NCBI RefSeq assembly: GCF_018100985.1
Contig: NZ_JAGJEI010000001.1
Coordinates: forward strand, 558,001-622,000
Reading direction: 5' to 3'
From: Pseudoalteromonas sp. MMG007
Lineage (GTDB): Bacteria; Pseudomonadota; Gammaproteobacteria; Enterobacterales; Alteromonadaceae
DNA: 64,000 nucleotides
Position 1 is the stretch's first letter; the number at the start of each line of letters is the position of its first letter. Shown in pieces: positions 36,636 through 45,839 of this stretch. A program made the translations under genes and the position numbers. The notes beneath the pieces were generated by a model that worked only from the letters and a program-made list of their open reading frames with translations, was not told the DNA's origin and made no database searches.

Positions 36636-36932
36636 TTAAACCGACTTGTATGCTGAAATGGCTTTCCCCGATTTTTTTTGTCTAATTATAGCTTTCGATG
36701 ATTCATTTTTTTTAGCCATTGCCTGCTTGTTTATCTTATTTATAGCAGCGTGTATAGCCTCTAATTCTTGAGTATTTGGCGGGGGGGCACTTTCGCACCA
36801 GCTCTTAAGCTCACTATTTAAAGTATCCATAATTGGCATAGCTTCATCTGCATTATTACTTTGAACTAATGCTTCAATATTATTAAGCAGTACATTAATA
36901 CGTTTTGCTTTAGCTGAAAGGCTTTGTCCCAT
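36636..36932 (-). CDS. fliT: Small helical protein at the fliT position
   Basis: A 98-residue, mostly helical, basic protein four bases downstream of fliS. Position and size suit the FliT (FlaI) export chaperone for FliD, a poorly conserved family. The N-terminal SLSAKAKRINVLLNNIEALV is amphipathic. The C-terminus is very basic (KAIIRQKKSGKAISAYKSV). The sequence alone does not prove the assignment. Confidence 0.6.
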   Translation of the reverse strand: MGQSLSAKAKRINVLLNNIEALVQSNNADEAMPIMDTLNSELKSWCESAPPPNTQELEAIHAAINKINKQAMAKKNESSKAIIRQKKSGKAISAYKSV

Positions 36933-36936
36933 AGCC

Positions 36937-37338
36937 CTATTCCGCTGGAATGCGTTGATCTGTTGGAATACTATCCCAACCTTCTTTTATTTCTTTAATG
37001 ATGCTTGAAACTTCAACGACTGCTTCAATATCATTATTTATATTAGCTTGCGTTAATTTACGCTGGCAGTAGGCATAAAGCGCCAATAAATTATCAGAAA
37101 TACTAGGGTCTTGCTCAACCTCTAAGTTAAGCGCATCTTGCAGCGCACCTAAGAGTAAAATGCATGCTGAAAGGTTTTCACCTTTTTTTTCTATTTCTTT
37201 GCGTTCAATAAAACCTTTAGTGGCGGCCAAGCGACCAATAATATTACTAAAAATAAGGTTTATTTGTTCATACGGCGCCATTTCTGCAATATTACTTGCA
37301 CGAACTTGACTGTATTTCTTCAGTGAGACATGAGCCAT
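36937..37338 (-). CDS. fliS: Flagellar export chaperone FliS
   Basis: A 133-residue four-helix protein that binds the C-terminus of flagellin and prevents early assembly. The N-terminal LKKYSQVRASNIAEMAPYEQ and INLIFSNIIGRLAATKGFIE are typical. It is on the minus strand, opposite to flagellin and fliD, and divergent from flrA. Both a sigma-54 and a sigma-28 site lie upstream on its strand. Confidence 0.93.
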   Translation of the reverse strand: MAHVSLKKYSQVRASNIAEMAPYEQINLIFSNIIGRLAATKGFIERKEIEKKGENLSACILLLGALQDALNLEVEQDPSISDNLLALYAYCQRKLTQANINNDIEAVVEVSSIIKEIKEGWDSIPTDQRIPAE

Positions 37339-37391
37339 GGGTGATCCTAAATTTAACTACTAAAATTATGTAAAACTTATATCAAAATAAA

Positions 37392-37408
37392 AGCAATATT
37401 AATGCCAA
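37392..37408 (-). promoter_or_regulatory. Sigma-54 promoter of fliS
   Basis: Read on the minus strand, TTGGCATTAATATTGCTT has GG-N10-GC spacing and near-consensus elements. It lies about 55 bases before the fliS start. Confidence 0.82.
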
Positions 37409-37427
37409 GCGTCTTACATCTTAATAG

Positions 37428-37454
37428 TTATCGGCATTATTACTTGCAACTTAA
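37428..37454 (-). promoter_or_regulatory. Sigma-28 promoter of fliS
   Basis: Read on the minus strand, TTAAGTTG, an 11-base spacer and a perfect GCCGATAA. It lies 20 bases upstream of the sigma-54 site for the same gene, giving tandem promoters. Confidence 0.75.
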
Positions 37455-37627
37455 GTAAATAATAGCCTATATATTTTACATATAAGCTAATTTGTACTTT
37501 AAAATTTTAAGTGGGCTTTTTGTATAAGGTCTTTATAAACTGATACTTAATGATTAATTCTTAAGTATGGTTAATTTACTAATCCGTCTGTTTTTTGGCG
37601 TTTATGTCAAAAAACTGCCGCTATTGC

Positions 37628-37655
37628 TTGCATCCGTGCTGAACTGGCTTACAAT
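37628..37655 (+). promoter_or_regulatory. Sigma-70-type promoter of flrA
   Basis: TTGCAT (37628-37633) and TACAAT (37650-37655) are separated by 16 bases, with the -10 43 bases before flrA. A housekeeping promoter suits the top gene of the flagellar hierarchy. Confidence 0.55.
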
Positions 37656-37697
37656 TTAACTAATTAAATAAATTAGTGAAAGTACGGCTCGCTAACT

Positions 37698-39134
37698 ATG
37701 ATCTTGATTTTAGATAATAATAACAATCGCTCAATAGGATTAAACGCATCACTTACCTTTATAGGTGAGGCTGTACAATTGCTAGATGAGTCTAGCTTTG
37801 AGCAAATATGCAGTAAGTATCAGCAGCAAGAGTGCATCGTAATTTTAGGTGCATTGCAAAGCTTAAATCACGAAAGCTTAATTAAACGCTACCCAACACT
37901 CCCTTTTTTATTAATTGGTGAAACACTAAAGCCACTACTAAGCATTGCAAATGTTGTAGGCTTGATTTGTGAGCCTTTTAACCACGAAGTAACCACGCAG
38001 CTGCTGCACGATTGCCAGCAATATCAACGTATGCTGCCAACCGACCATAAAGGCCATAAACCTCATAAAGCATTTGATGGCTTAGTAGGTGAAACAGAAG
38101 CCGTTAAAGATGTGCGCTTTTTAATTGAACAAGTGGCTAAAACCGATGCAAACGTGCTTATTTTAGGGGAGTCGGGTACAGGTAAAGAGGTTGTAGCGCG
38201 CAATGTGCATTTATTGTCTAAGCGAAATACTGGGCCGTTTGTGCCTGTTAACTGTGGTGCAATACCAGGGGAACTACTCGAAAGTGAGCTGTTTGGGCAC
38301 GAAAAAGGGGCGTTTACAGGGGCTATATCAGCGCGTAAAGGCCGTTTTGAACTTGCTCAAGGTGGCACACTATTTTTAGATGAAATAGGTGATATGCCGC
38401 TGCAAATGCAAGTTAAGTTACTTAGAGTACTGCAAGAGCGAAGCTATGAAAGAGTAGGTGGCACAAAAGCCATTCAGGCTGATGTGAGGGTTATTGCCGC
38501 TACTCACCGTAATCTTGAAAATATGATAGAAGAGGGAAGTTTTAGGGAGGATTTATATTATCGCTTGAATGTATTCCCTATCGAAAACCCTTCTTTGAGT
38601 GAGCGTGCTGATGACATTCCGTTACTATTAAAGGAGTTAATGCGCCGTGTTAATGAGCAAAGCGGTACGACCGCTAAATTTACAGAGCGCGCGGTTGAGA
38701 GTTTAAAAGCACATGCTTGGCCTGGAAATATTCGTGAGCTTGCTAATTTGGTTGAGCGTATGGTTATTATGTTTCCTGAAAAGGTGGTTGATGTACCTGA
38801 TTTACCCAATAAATATCGTTACATAGAGGTAGATGCCTATGAACCAGAGTACCCTGAAGAGCTTTTAGAAAAAGATGCCTTTAACGATATTTTTAGCACT
38901 GGCTTTAGTGATTATGACTCTGAACCCGAAGCTGAATTTACTAACCAAGGTAGCGGACTATTACCTGAGGACGGTATTGAGCTTAAAGACTATTTAGCGG
39001 AGCTTGAAATTAGCTTAATTACTCAAGCACTTGAACGCTTTGATTATGTTGTGGCACGCGCCGCAGAAATACTAGGTGTGAGGCGTACAACACTCGTCGA
39101 AAAAATGAAAAAGTATAACTTGTCGCGAGACTAA
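37698..39134 (+). CDS. flrA: Flagellar master regulator FlrA (sigma-54 activator)
   Basis: A 478-residue activator of the FlrA/FleQ family. The N-terminal FleQ domain (about 1-120) lacks a phosphorylation site. The AAA+ domain has Walker A GESGTGKE (157-164) and the sigma-54 contact loop GAFTGA (204-209). The C-terminal helix-turn-helix of the Fis type ends [20 protein letters not shown]. It should start the flagellar cascade at sigma-54 promoters, including that of flrBC, and may respond to c-di-GMP and FlhG as in relatives. Confidence 0.95.
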   Translation: MILILDNNNNRSIGLNASLTFIGEAVQLLDESSFEQICSKYQQQECIVILGALQSLNHESLIKRYPTLPFLLIGETLKPLLSIANVVGLICEPFNHEVTTQLLHDCQQYQRMLPTDHKGHKPHKAFDGLVGETEAVKDVRFLIEQVAKTDANVLILGESGTGKEVVARNVHLLSKRNTGPFVPVNCGAIPGELLESELFGHEKGAFTGAISARKGRFELAQGGTLFLDEIGDMPLQMQVKLLRVLQERSYERVGGTKAIQADVRVIAATHRNLENMIEEGSFREDLYYRLNVFPIENPSLSERADDIPLLLKELMRRVNEQSGTTAKFTERAVESLKAHAWPGNIRELANLVERMVIMFPEKVVDVPDLPNKYRYIEVDAYEPEYPEELLEKDAFNDIFSTGFSDYDSEPEAEFTNQGSGLLPEDGIELKDYLAELEISLITQALERFDYVVARAAEILGVRRTTLVEKMKKYNLSRD

Positions 39135-39247
39135 TAGTGCACAAAAGACAAAATACTTTTTCTTCATATTCATTGTCGCTATCACTTTACGAACTTTACC
39201 CATTGCGCATGCAGCTTTGGGTTTGAAAGATAAATACACACTTGAAC

Positions 39248-39266
39248 CTTGGCGGTAGACGCCAAG
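39248..39266. terminator. Small hairpin between flrA and tag
   Basis: The stem CTTGGCG, loop GTAGA and CGCCAAG, in the space between the convergent flrA and tag genes. No T-run follows, so its use as a terminator is uncertain. Confidence 0.35.
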
Positions 39267-39299
39267 CTTGCTCGCGTGAAAAGCGCAGCTTCTAATTAC

Positions 39300-39911
39300 T
39301 TAGCTGTACTTACTCATCGACTTGCTAAAAGCCTCAATAATTTCTTTTTTTCTAAAACAATCATTACTATGGTCGTTAACCATACCGCATGCCTGCATAT
39401 GTGCGTATACCGTTGTAGGGCCTAAAAACTTAAAACCACGTTTTTTTAAATCTTTTGCAAATGCGGCAGAAGCTTCTGTAATTGCAGGGTAGTCATCAAT
39501 ACTATTTAAATCACTAATAGTTGGCTTATTACCTACAAACTGCCATTGGTAATGACTAAAACTACCAAATTCTTTTTGAATTTCTATAAATCGTTTAGCA
39601 TTATTAACGGTTGCAGAAATTTTTAAGCGGTTACGCACTATCCCTTCATCAAGCATGAGTCGCTCAACGTCCTGTACTGTATATTTAGCTACTTTGTGCA
39701 CATCAAAGTTAGCAAATGCTTTTTTGTAGTTTTCACGCTTTTTTAAAATGGTATACCAACTTAAACCTGCTTGCGCCGACTCTAGCGTAATAAATTCAAA
39801 TAGTTTTGTATCGTCATAAAGTGGCACGCCCCATTCTTCATCATGGTAAATAACGTAGTCTGGTTTAGTGGTGTCGAGCCATGGGCAACGGCACTTTTTT
39901 TGCTTACTCAT
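39300..39911 (-). CDS. tag: DNA-3-methyladenine glycosylase I
   Basis: A 203-residue base-excision enzyme that removes 3-methyladenine from DNA. The N-terminal KKCRCPWLDTTKPDYVIYHD with EEWGVPLYDD and the C-terminal cysteine/histidine zinc residues (YAHMQACGMVNDHSNDCFR) are diagnostic. The gene has no flagellar role and sits in reverse orientation between flrA and flrB, breaking the usual flrABC order. Confidence 0.95.
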   Translation of the reverse strand: MSKQKKCRCPWLDTTKPDYVIYHDEEWGVPLYDDTKLFEFITLESAQAGLSWYTILKKRENYKKAFANFDVHKVAKYTVQDVERLMLDEGIVRNRLKISATVNNAKRFIEIQKEFGSFSHYQWQFVGNKPTISDLNSIDDYPAITEASAAFAKDLKKRGFKFLGPTTVYAHMQACGMVNDHSNDCFRKKEIIEAFSKSMSKYS

Positions 39912-39990
39912 TGTTATTCCTTTTAGTGTGCGTCATTTTTATGTCGCTTAAAATTAGCATGTAACTTAATGAAAAATATATAAATAAATC

Positions 39991-40007
39991 TTGGTATAAA
40001 TCGTGCT
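39991..40007 (+). promoter_or_regulatory. Sigma-54 promoter of flrBC
   Basis: TTGGTATAAATCGTGCT has GG-N10-GC spacing. The -24 element reads TGGTA rather than TGGCA. It lies 37 bases before flrB, which is FlrA-dependent in Vibrio. Confidence 0.72.
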
Positions 40008-40043
40008 TTTAGCCCTATATCTACATCTATTTGAGATTTGATT

Positions 40044-41156
40044 ATGGCTCTTGCAAGCGTGTTAAAACCACAGTTTATTTCTGCAAATCAGTATAACCCA
40101 TGTTTACTTCAAGAGGAGTACATTGGTGAGTTAAGCGATCTGCGTAAGCAAGCTAGCTGGCTTTCGCATTTAGTAGACACTATGCCCGCAGGTGTGGTGG
40201 TGCTAGATGGCAAAGGCATGATAGCGAAAGCAAATCAAATAGCGATAGATATGCTTGGTGAGCCATTAGAAGGTGAGAAGTGGTTTAATGTGATTCAGCG
40301 CTCTTTTCGTCCGCATCAAGATGATGGGCACGAAGTGTCACTTAAAGATGGGCGTTTAATAAAGTTGGATATAACCGCACTCGCTCCTGAGCCTGGCCAA
40401 CTTATTTTAATGACTGATTTAACAGAAACTCGTCGATTACAAAAAAGAGTTGCCCATATGCAGCGGTTAAGTGCGCTGGGTAAAATGGTTGCGTCATTGG
40501 CGCATCAAGTTCGTACACCTCTTTCTGCTGCTATGTTATATGCAGCTAATTTAGGCTCAAAACGTTTGCCGGAAGCTTCTCGTGACAACTTTCAAACTAA
40601 ATTAATGTCGCGATTAAAAGATTTAGAGACCCAAGTTAACGACATGCTGCTATTTGCAAAAAGTGGTGATCAGCAAGTTGTTGAGCAAGTTTCCATGCAG
40701 CAGCTATTAACAGAGGTTAAAACTGGCGCGGACGCTATGGTAGCCCTTAATAATAGTGAACTAGATGTCAGCCTACCTGAGCCAGACATACAAATTGTGG
40801 GTAATAAAACTGCGCTTGCGAGCGCGATTCAAAATTTAGTGCATAACAGTATTCAAGTTATTGGCAATGGCGCAGTGGTAAAAATAACGGCTCAAACAGA
40901 TTCACATGACTCAAATATGGTACGAATTAGCGTCTGTGATAATGGCCCAGGCGTTGATTTAAGCCAAGGCGATAAAATATTTGAGCCATTCTTTACTACA
41001 AAAAGCCAAGGCACAGGCTTAGGACTTGCGGTTGTAAGTTCTGTGGCTAGTGCGCATCAAGGCCGTGTTGACGTGGTTAATAATGAACACGGGGGAGCCT
41101 GCTTTAGTATGTTACTTCCCATTAATACCACATCTAAATTAGAGGAATCATTATGA
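40044..41156 (+). CDS. flrB: Flagellar sensor histidine kinase FlrB
   Basis: A 370-residue cytosolic kinase with no membrane segment. A PAS domain (about 38-130) is followed by the phosphoacceptor helix SLAHQVRTPLSA with histidine 154, and an ATPase domain with LVHNSIQVIGNG, CDNGPGVD and GTGLGLAVV. It phosphorylates FlrC. The frame is open from TTG 40038, but the ATG at 40044 is the better start. The end overlaps flrC by ATGA. Confidence 0.94.
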   Translation: MALASVLKPQFISANQYNPCLLQEEYIGELSDLRKQASWLSHLVDTMPAGVVVLDGKGMIAKANQIAIDMLGEPLEGEKWFNVIQRSFRPHQDDGHEVSLKDGRLIKLDITALAPEPGQLILMTDLTETRRLQKRVAHMQRLSALGKMVASLAHQVRTPLSAAMLYAANLGSKRLPEASRDNFQTKLMSRLKDLETQVNDMLLFAKSGDQQVVEQVSMQQLLTEVKTGADAMVALNNSELDVSLPEPDIQIVGNKTALASAIQNLVHNSIQVIGNGAVVKITAQTDSHDSNMVRISVCDNGPGVDLSQGDKIFEPFFTTKSQGTGLGLAVVSSVASAHQGRVDVVNNEHGGACFSMLLPINTTSKLEESL

Positions 41157-42577
41157 GTAACACTATTTTAGTTGTTGAGGATGACGCAGGCTTACGCGAA
41201 GCCTTAATTGATACACTTGAAATGTCGGGTATTGAATGTGTAGCTGCAAATAGTGCAGAGCAAGCAATGCTACTACTTAAAAAAGAGTCATTTTCACTAG
41301 TGGTAAGCGATGTACAAATGGGCGCAATGAGTGGTCTTGATTTACTACGTAGTATTAAATTAAATTATCCAGACTTACCTGTATTAATGATGACCGCGTA
41401 TGCAACAATTGATGATGCAGTAGAGGCAATGCGCTTAGGGGCTATTGATTATATGGCAAAACCATTTGCACCTGAGGTGTTACTAAATATGGTGAGCCGC
41501 TACCTACCTGAAAAACCTAAAGATACAGATGGCCCCATTGTGGCCGACCCTACTAGCATTCAGCTACTTGAGCTTGCAAGCAAGGTTGCCCGCTCTGATG
41601 CAAGTGTTATGGTGCTTGGCCCTAGTGGTTCAGGTAAAGAGGTACTCGCACGTTATATTCATGATAAATCAAGCCGTAGTAGTGAACCTTTTGTAGCAAT
41701 TAACTGCGCAGCAATACCAGAGAACATGCTTGAAGCAACCTTGTTTGGCTATGAAAAAGGTGCTTTTACAGGGGCTATTCAAGCTTGCCCAGGTAAATTT
41801 GAGCAAGCACAAGGTGGCACTATTTTACTAGATGAAATAACCGAAATGGATTTAGGTCTACAGGCTAAACTATTACGTGTGTTGCAAGAGCGCGAAGTAG
41901 AGCGTTTGGGTGGTCGTAAAACAATTCAATTAAATGTACGTGTGCTTGCAACAAGTAACCGCGATTTAAAAGAAGCCGTGGCAGATAATCAGTTTCGAGA
42001 AGACTTATATTACAGATTAAATGTGTTCCCGCTTATGTGGCGGCCTTTATGTGAACGCCCTGGTGATATAATTGTGCTAGCTAAACACTTAATAGAACGT
42101 CACTTAAGTAAAAGCAAAGAGCCGATGGCGTATTTAGATAGCGCGGCCGAGCAAAAGTTACTTGCTCATGCGTGGCCTGGTAATGTACGTGAGCTCGATA
42201 ACGTAATTCAACGTGCGCTTATACTGCGCAGTGGCGACACAATAAATGAGCATGCTATTTTTATTGAAAATTTAGCGCCGAGCAATTTTGTTATTCCACA
42301 GACTGAAAAAAGTGAAGTGGTAGAGAAAAAGTCGTTGAGTAGCGCTTACTATGATCAGCAAAGTGCTGATGTAATGCCCCAGCAAGATTTACCGACACCA
42401 GACACCGGCAGCTATAAAGACGAGCTAAAAGATAAAGAGCATCGAATAATTTTAGAAACGTTAGCGCGTTGTCAAGGTAAACGCAAAGACGTAGCCGAAA
42501 CGCTCGGTATTAGCCCGCGAACCTTACGTTATAAATTAGCGCAAATGCGCGACTTAGGTATTTCACTTCCAGCATAG
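41153..42577 (+). CDS. flrC: Flagellar response regulator FlrC (sigma-54 activator)
   Basis: A 474-residue NtrC-type regulator. The receiver domain (about 3-118) has the acceptor D53 in VVSDVQMG. The AAA+ domain has GPSGSGKEV and GAFTGA. The C-terminal Fis-type helix-turn-helix reads DVAETLGISPRTLRYKLAQM. Phosphorylated FlrC drives the middle flagellar genes (hook, rod, and sigma-54 flagellin) in Vibrio. It is translationally coupled to flrB. Confidence 0.95.
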   Translation: MSNTILVVEDDAGLREALIDTLEMSGIECVAANSAEQAMLLLKKESFSLVVSDVQMGAMSGLDLLRSIKLNYPDLPVLMMTAYATIDDAVEAMRLGAIDYMAKPFAPEVLLNMVSRYLPEKPKDTDGPIVADPTSIQLLELASKVARSDASVMVLGPSGSGKEVLARYIHDKSSRSSEPFVAINCAAIPENMLEATLFGYEKGAFTGAIQACPGKFEQAQGGTILLDEITEMDLGLQAKLLRVLQEREVERLGGRKTIQLNVRVLATSNRDLKEAVADNQFREDLYYRLNVFPLMWRPLCERPGDIIVLAKHLIERHLSKSKEPMAYLDSAAEQKLLAHAWPGNVRELDNVIQRALILRSGDTINEHAIFIENLAPSNFVIPQTEKSEVVEKKSLSSAYYDQQSADVMPQQDLPTPDTGSYKDELKDKEHRIILETLARCQGKRKDVAETLGISPRTLRYKLAQMRDLGISLPA

Positions 42578-42588
42578 CTCCCTTTGAG

Positions 42589-42615
42589 CCCTAAATTCGA
42601 ACTACGAATTTAGGG
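42589..42615 (+). terminator. Hairpin after flrC
   Basis: A perfect 11-base stem CCCTAAATTCG with CGAATTTAGGG and the loop AACTA, 12 bases after the flrC stop. The T-run is short (TTGTC). Confidence 0.6.
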
Positions 42616-42677
42616 TTGTCAAAACTCTGACTCACAAAGTAACGCGTTAACATACTGTATTTAAAGGTTTATTTATT

Positions 42678-42693
42678 TGGCATGCTTTGTGCT
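42678..42693 (+). promoter_or_regulatory. Sigma-54 promoter of the fliEFGHIJ operon
   Basis: TGGCATGCTTTGTGCT has GG-N10-GC spacing. It lies 42 bases before fliE and after the flrC hairpin. Confidence 0.83.
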
Positions 42694-42734
42694 TAATTAC
42701 CTTTAAGAGTTAACTGCACCGTCAGAGAAAAATT

Positions 42735-43067
42735 ATGAAAATTCAAAACAGCGCTGTATTTCAAGAAATGCAATCAATGGCCTTAGAAGCTGGCCGTAGT
42801 AATCAAACAAATAAGCTGCCTACTCAGGTTCAATCACCTTCAAGCGCACAGTTTGGCGATATGTTAAGTAATGCACTAAATACAGTACATGAGCTACAAC
42901 AAGACACAGGCCAAAAAGTAAAAGCCGTTGAAATGGGCGACCGCAGTGTATCGCTTGCCGATGCAATGATTGCTTCGCAAAAATCATCAGTGGCATTTGA
43001 AGCAACAGTACAGGTTCGTAATAAACTTGTAGAAGCTTACAAAGAAATCATGAACATGCCTGTTTAA
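42735..43067 (+). CDS. fliE: Flagellar hook-basal body protein FliE
   Basis: A 110-residue adaptor between the MS ring and the rod. The C-terminal half is conserved (SLADAMIASQKSSVAFEATV, QVRNKLVEAYKEIMNMPV). Length is normal. It is the first gene of the fliEFGHIJ unit behind a sigma-54 site. Confidence 0.95.
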   Translation: MKIQNSAVFQEMQSMALEAGRSNQTNKLPTQVQSPSSAQFGDMLSNALNTVHELQQDTGQKVKAVEMGDRSVSLADAMIASQKSSVAFEATVQVRNKLVEAYKEIMNMPV

Positions 43068-43087
43068 CTAGGTAGTGGAGAATTATT

Positions 43088-44803
43088 GTGGCGCAATCTA
43101 ATCAATCAACAGACCTTGCACTTGCTGGTGGTACAATCGAGCAAAGCGATGGCGATAGTCAACAAGAGCAAAAATCGGGCTATTTAAGTGCGTTAAATGG
43201 TGTTGATGTATTACGCCAAGTCACGCTTGTTATTGCATTAGCTATTTGTTTAGCTATCGCTATTTTTGTTATTATTTGGGCTCGTCAGCCAGACATGCGT
43301 CCATTAGGTAAAATGCCTACAGAAGAGCTTATTCAAACGCTTGATTTTTTAGATGCACAAAAAATTGAATACCAACTTGACGGAAATGTCGTATCGGTTG
43401 ATGAAAGCGAATACCAAAATATTAAATTATTAATGGCACGCGAAGGGCTAGAGCAAGGGCCTACATCTGGTAGCGATATTATTATGCAAGATATGGGCTT
43501 TGGTGTAAGCCAACGCTTAGAACGTGAACGTTTAAAGCATGGCCGAGAGCAACAACTTGCCCGCACCATTGAAGAGCTTAACAATGTAACTCGCGCCAAA
43601 GTATTGCTAGCTATACCAAAAGAAAACGTTTTTGCACGTAGAGAAAAAAAGCCATCAGCCACAGTGGTACTTACTCTCAAACGCGGCAGAATGCTTGATG
43701 GTGAAGAAATTGACTCAGTTGTTGATATGATAGCGTCAGCCGTTCAAGGCTTAGAGCCTGCTCGTGTAACGGTAACCGATCAAAATGGCCGCTTATTAAA
43801 TTCAGGCTCACAAAGTTCATTAGCAGCGCGCTCTCGTAAAGAGTACGACCTTGAGCGTAAACGCGAGCAAGAATATTTAGAAAAAATAGATAGCATACTT
43901 ATTCCGGTTGTAGGGTTAGGTAATTACACCGCTCAGGTTGATTTAAGTATGGACTTTAGCGCTGTAGAAGAAACTCAAAAACGTTATAACCCCGACTTAC
44001 CCGCTGTACGTAGCGAAACCACATTTGAAGAAAGTAACATAGGTGGTCTAGCTGTGGGTATTCCTGGTGCGCTGACTAATCAGCCTCCGGTTAATTCAAA
44101 TATTCCTGAGGTCGCAGGGCAAGGCGGAGCAGGCACTGCCACTTCTCCAACACGCAGCCATAAAGAGGCAACGCGTAACTACGAGCTAGATACAACTATT
44201 TCCCACAAACGCCAACAAACCGGTGTAATACGTAGAATTAGTGTGTCGGTTGCTGTTGATTATCTACCTAAAGTAGGTGAAAACGGCGAGACAACAATGG
44301 CTCCTCGCTCGGTTGAGGCATTATCAAATATTCGTCGTTTACTCCAAGGCGGTGTTGGCTTTGATATGCAACGAGGTGATGCGCTTGAAGTAGTTACCGT
44401 ACCATTTGTAAGAGAAGCGACTGATTTAGATTTTGAAGTCCCGCTTTGGGAGCAAGACTGGTTTATGAAAATAGTCCGCCTTGTACTTGGTGCCTTAGTT
44501 ATTATTGTATTAATAATGGCAGTAGTAAAACCAATGCTTAAACGCTTAATTTACCCTGATGATACTCTAGAAGAGTACGACGAAGATGCATTAAGCTCAG
44601 GCTTAGATATTGGCGACAGTACGCTCGATATGCTAAATAAAGACTTTGATTCTGCTTCGGTTGGTTTCTCAAGTGATGGTACACTGCAGTTACCGGATTT
44701 ACATGGCGATGAAGACTTACTTAAAGCAATTCGTGCCCTTGTCGCTAACGAACCAGAACTATCATCACAAGTAGTGAAAGCGTGGTTAACAGAAGATGAC
44801 TGA
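43088..44803 (+). CDS. fliF: Flagellar MS-ring protein FliF
   Basis: A 571-residue inner-membrane ring protein. Two membrane segments (about 37-60 and 459-480) flank a large periplasmic part with ring-building motifs (QLARTIEELNNVTRAKVLLA, PKENVFARREKKPSATVVL). The C-terminal cytosolic tail (about 540-571) binds FliG. The start is GTG at 43088. It overlaps fliG by eight bases. Confidence 0.96.
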   Translation: MAQSNQSTDLALAGGTIEQSDGDSQQEQKSGYLSALNGVDVLRQVTLVIALAICLAIAIFVIIWARQPDMRPLGKMPTEELIQTLDFLDAQKIEYQLDGNVVSVDESEYQNIKLLMAREGLEQGPTSGSDIIMQDMGFGVSQRLERERLKHGREQQLARTIEELNNVTRAKVLLAIPKENVFARREKKPSATVVLTLKRGRMLDGEEIDSVVDMIASAVQGLEPARVTVTDQNGRLLNSGSQSSLAARSRKEYDLERKREQEYLEKIDSILIPVVGLGNYTAQVDLSMDFSAVEETQKRYNPDLPAVRSETTFEESNIGGLAVGIPGALTNQPPVNSNIPEVAGQGGAGTATSPTRSHKEATRNYELDTTISHKRQQTGVIRRISVSVAVDYLPKVGENGETTMAPRSVEALSNIRRLLQGGVGFDMQRGDALEVVTVPFVREATDLDFEVPLWEQDWFMKIVRLVLGALVIIVLIMAVVKPMLKRLIYPDDTLEEYDEDALSSGLDIGDSTLDMLNKDFDSASVGFSSDGTLQLPDLHGDEDLLKAIRALVANEPELSSQVVKAWLTEDD

Positions 44804-45836
44804 TCAAGAACAAAAACAACTCCCGCCATCGTTTGATGTTGATAAACTAGACGGTGTAGATAAAGCCGCTATATTACTTTTGAGTTTATCAGAAGAAGAT
44901 GCCGCGCAAATACTTAAACACTTGGAGCCAAAGCAAGTACAGAAGGTGGGTATGGCGATGGCTGCGCTAGATGATTTATCGCAGGCTAAAATAAGTGCTG
45001 TACATAATTTGTTTATAGAGCAAATTCAAAGCTTTAGTACTATTGGTTTTCAGTCAGAAGACTTTATTAAAAAAGCGCTTACAGCCGCTCTTGGTGAAGA
45101 TAAAGCCGCGAGTCTTATTGACCAGATTGTTATGGGATCAGGGGCTAAAGGTTTAGATTCATTAAAATGGATGGACTCTAAACAGGTCGCCAACATTATT
45201 CGCAATGAGCATCCGCAAATTCAAACAATTGTACTGTCGTACTTAGAGCCGGAGCAGTCAGCTGAAATTATTGCGCAATTTCCTGAAAAAGTGCGTCTTG
45301 ATTTAACTATGCGTATTGCCAATCTTGAAGAAGTACAACCAGCTGCTTTACAAGAGCTTAATGAAATTATGGAAAAACAATTTGCCGGCCAAGCAGGTGC
45401 GCAAGCAGCTAAAATGGGTGGCTTAAAAGCTGCGGCAGATATTATGAACTACCTAGATACAAACGTAGAAGGGCAGTTAATGGACTCTATTCGTGAGCAT
45501 GACGAAGAAATGTCGCAACAAATTCAAGATCTGATGTTTGTGTTTGAAAACTTACTGGACGTTGAAGATCGTGGTATTCAAGCAATATTGCGTGAAGTTC
45601 AGCAAGATGTATTAATGAAGGCCATTAAGGGCACAGATGATGCGCTTAAAGATAAAATACTTGGCAATATGTCTAAGCGTGCAGCCGAAATGCTTGCTGA
45701 TGATTTAGAGACAATGGCACCTGTGCGTATAAGTGAAGTAGAGGCTGCACAAAAAGAGATTTTATCAACTGCGCGCAGATTATCTGACTCAGGTGAAATT
45801 CAACTTGGTGGCGGTGGTGGTGAGGAGTTCTTGTAA
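44796..45836 (+). CDS. fliG: Flagellar motor switch protein FliG
   Basis: A 346-residue C-ring protein that meets the stator and sets rotation direction. The N-terminal GVDKAAILLLSLSEEDAAQI, the middle EHPQIQTIVLSYLEPEQSAE and the C-terminal LLDVEDRGIQAILREVQQDV with charged residues are typical. It overlaps fliF and is three bases before fliH. Confidence 0.97.
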   Translation: MTDQEQKQLPPSFDVDKLDGVDKAAILLLSLSEEDAAQILKHLEPKQVQKVGMAMAALDDLSQAKISAVHNLFIEQIQSFSTIGFQSEDFIKKALTAALGEDKAASLIDQIVMGSGAKGLDSLKWMDSKQVANIIRNEHPQIQTIVLSYLEPEQSAEIIAQFPEKVRLDLTMRIANLEEVQPAALQELNEIMEKQFAGQAGAQAAKMGGLKAAADIMNYLDTNVEGQLMDSIREHDEEMSQQIQDLMFVFENLLDVEDRGIQAILREVQQDVLMKAIKGTDDALKDKILGNMSKRAAEMLADDLETMAPVRISEVEAAQKEILSTARRLSDSGEIQLGGGGGEEFL

Positions 45837-45839
45837 ACC

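Larger units (their letters stand above)
37339..37697. other. Regulatory space between fliS and flrA
   Basis: A gene-free, AT-rich stretch of 359 bases. It carries sigma-54 and sigma-28 sites on the minus strand for fliS and a sigma-70-like promoter on the plus strand for flrA. The middle part (about 37455-37620) shows nothing I can name. Confidence 0.7.

Noticed and set aside
37580..37625. A sigma-54 site before flrA around TTGGCGTTTATGTC
   Set aside because: The GG is present, but there is no GC ten bases later. A sigma-70-like promoter at 37628-37655 explains the gene better.
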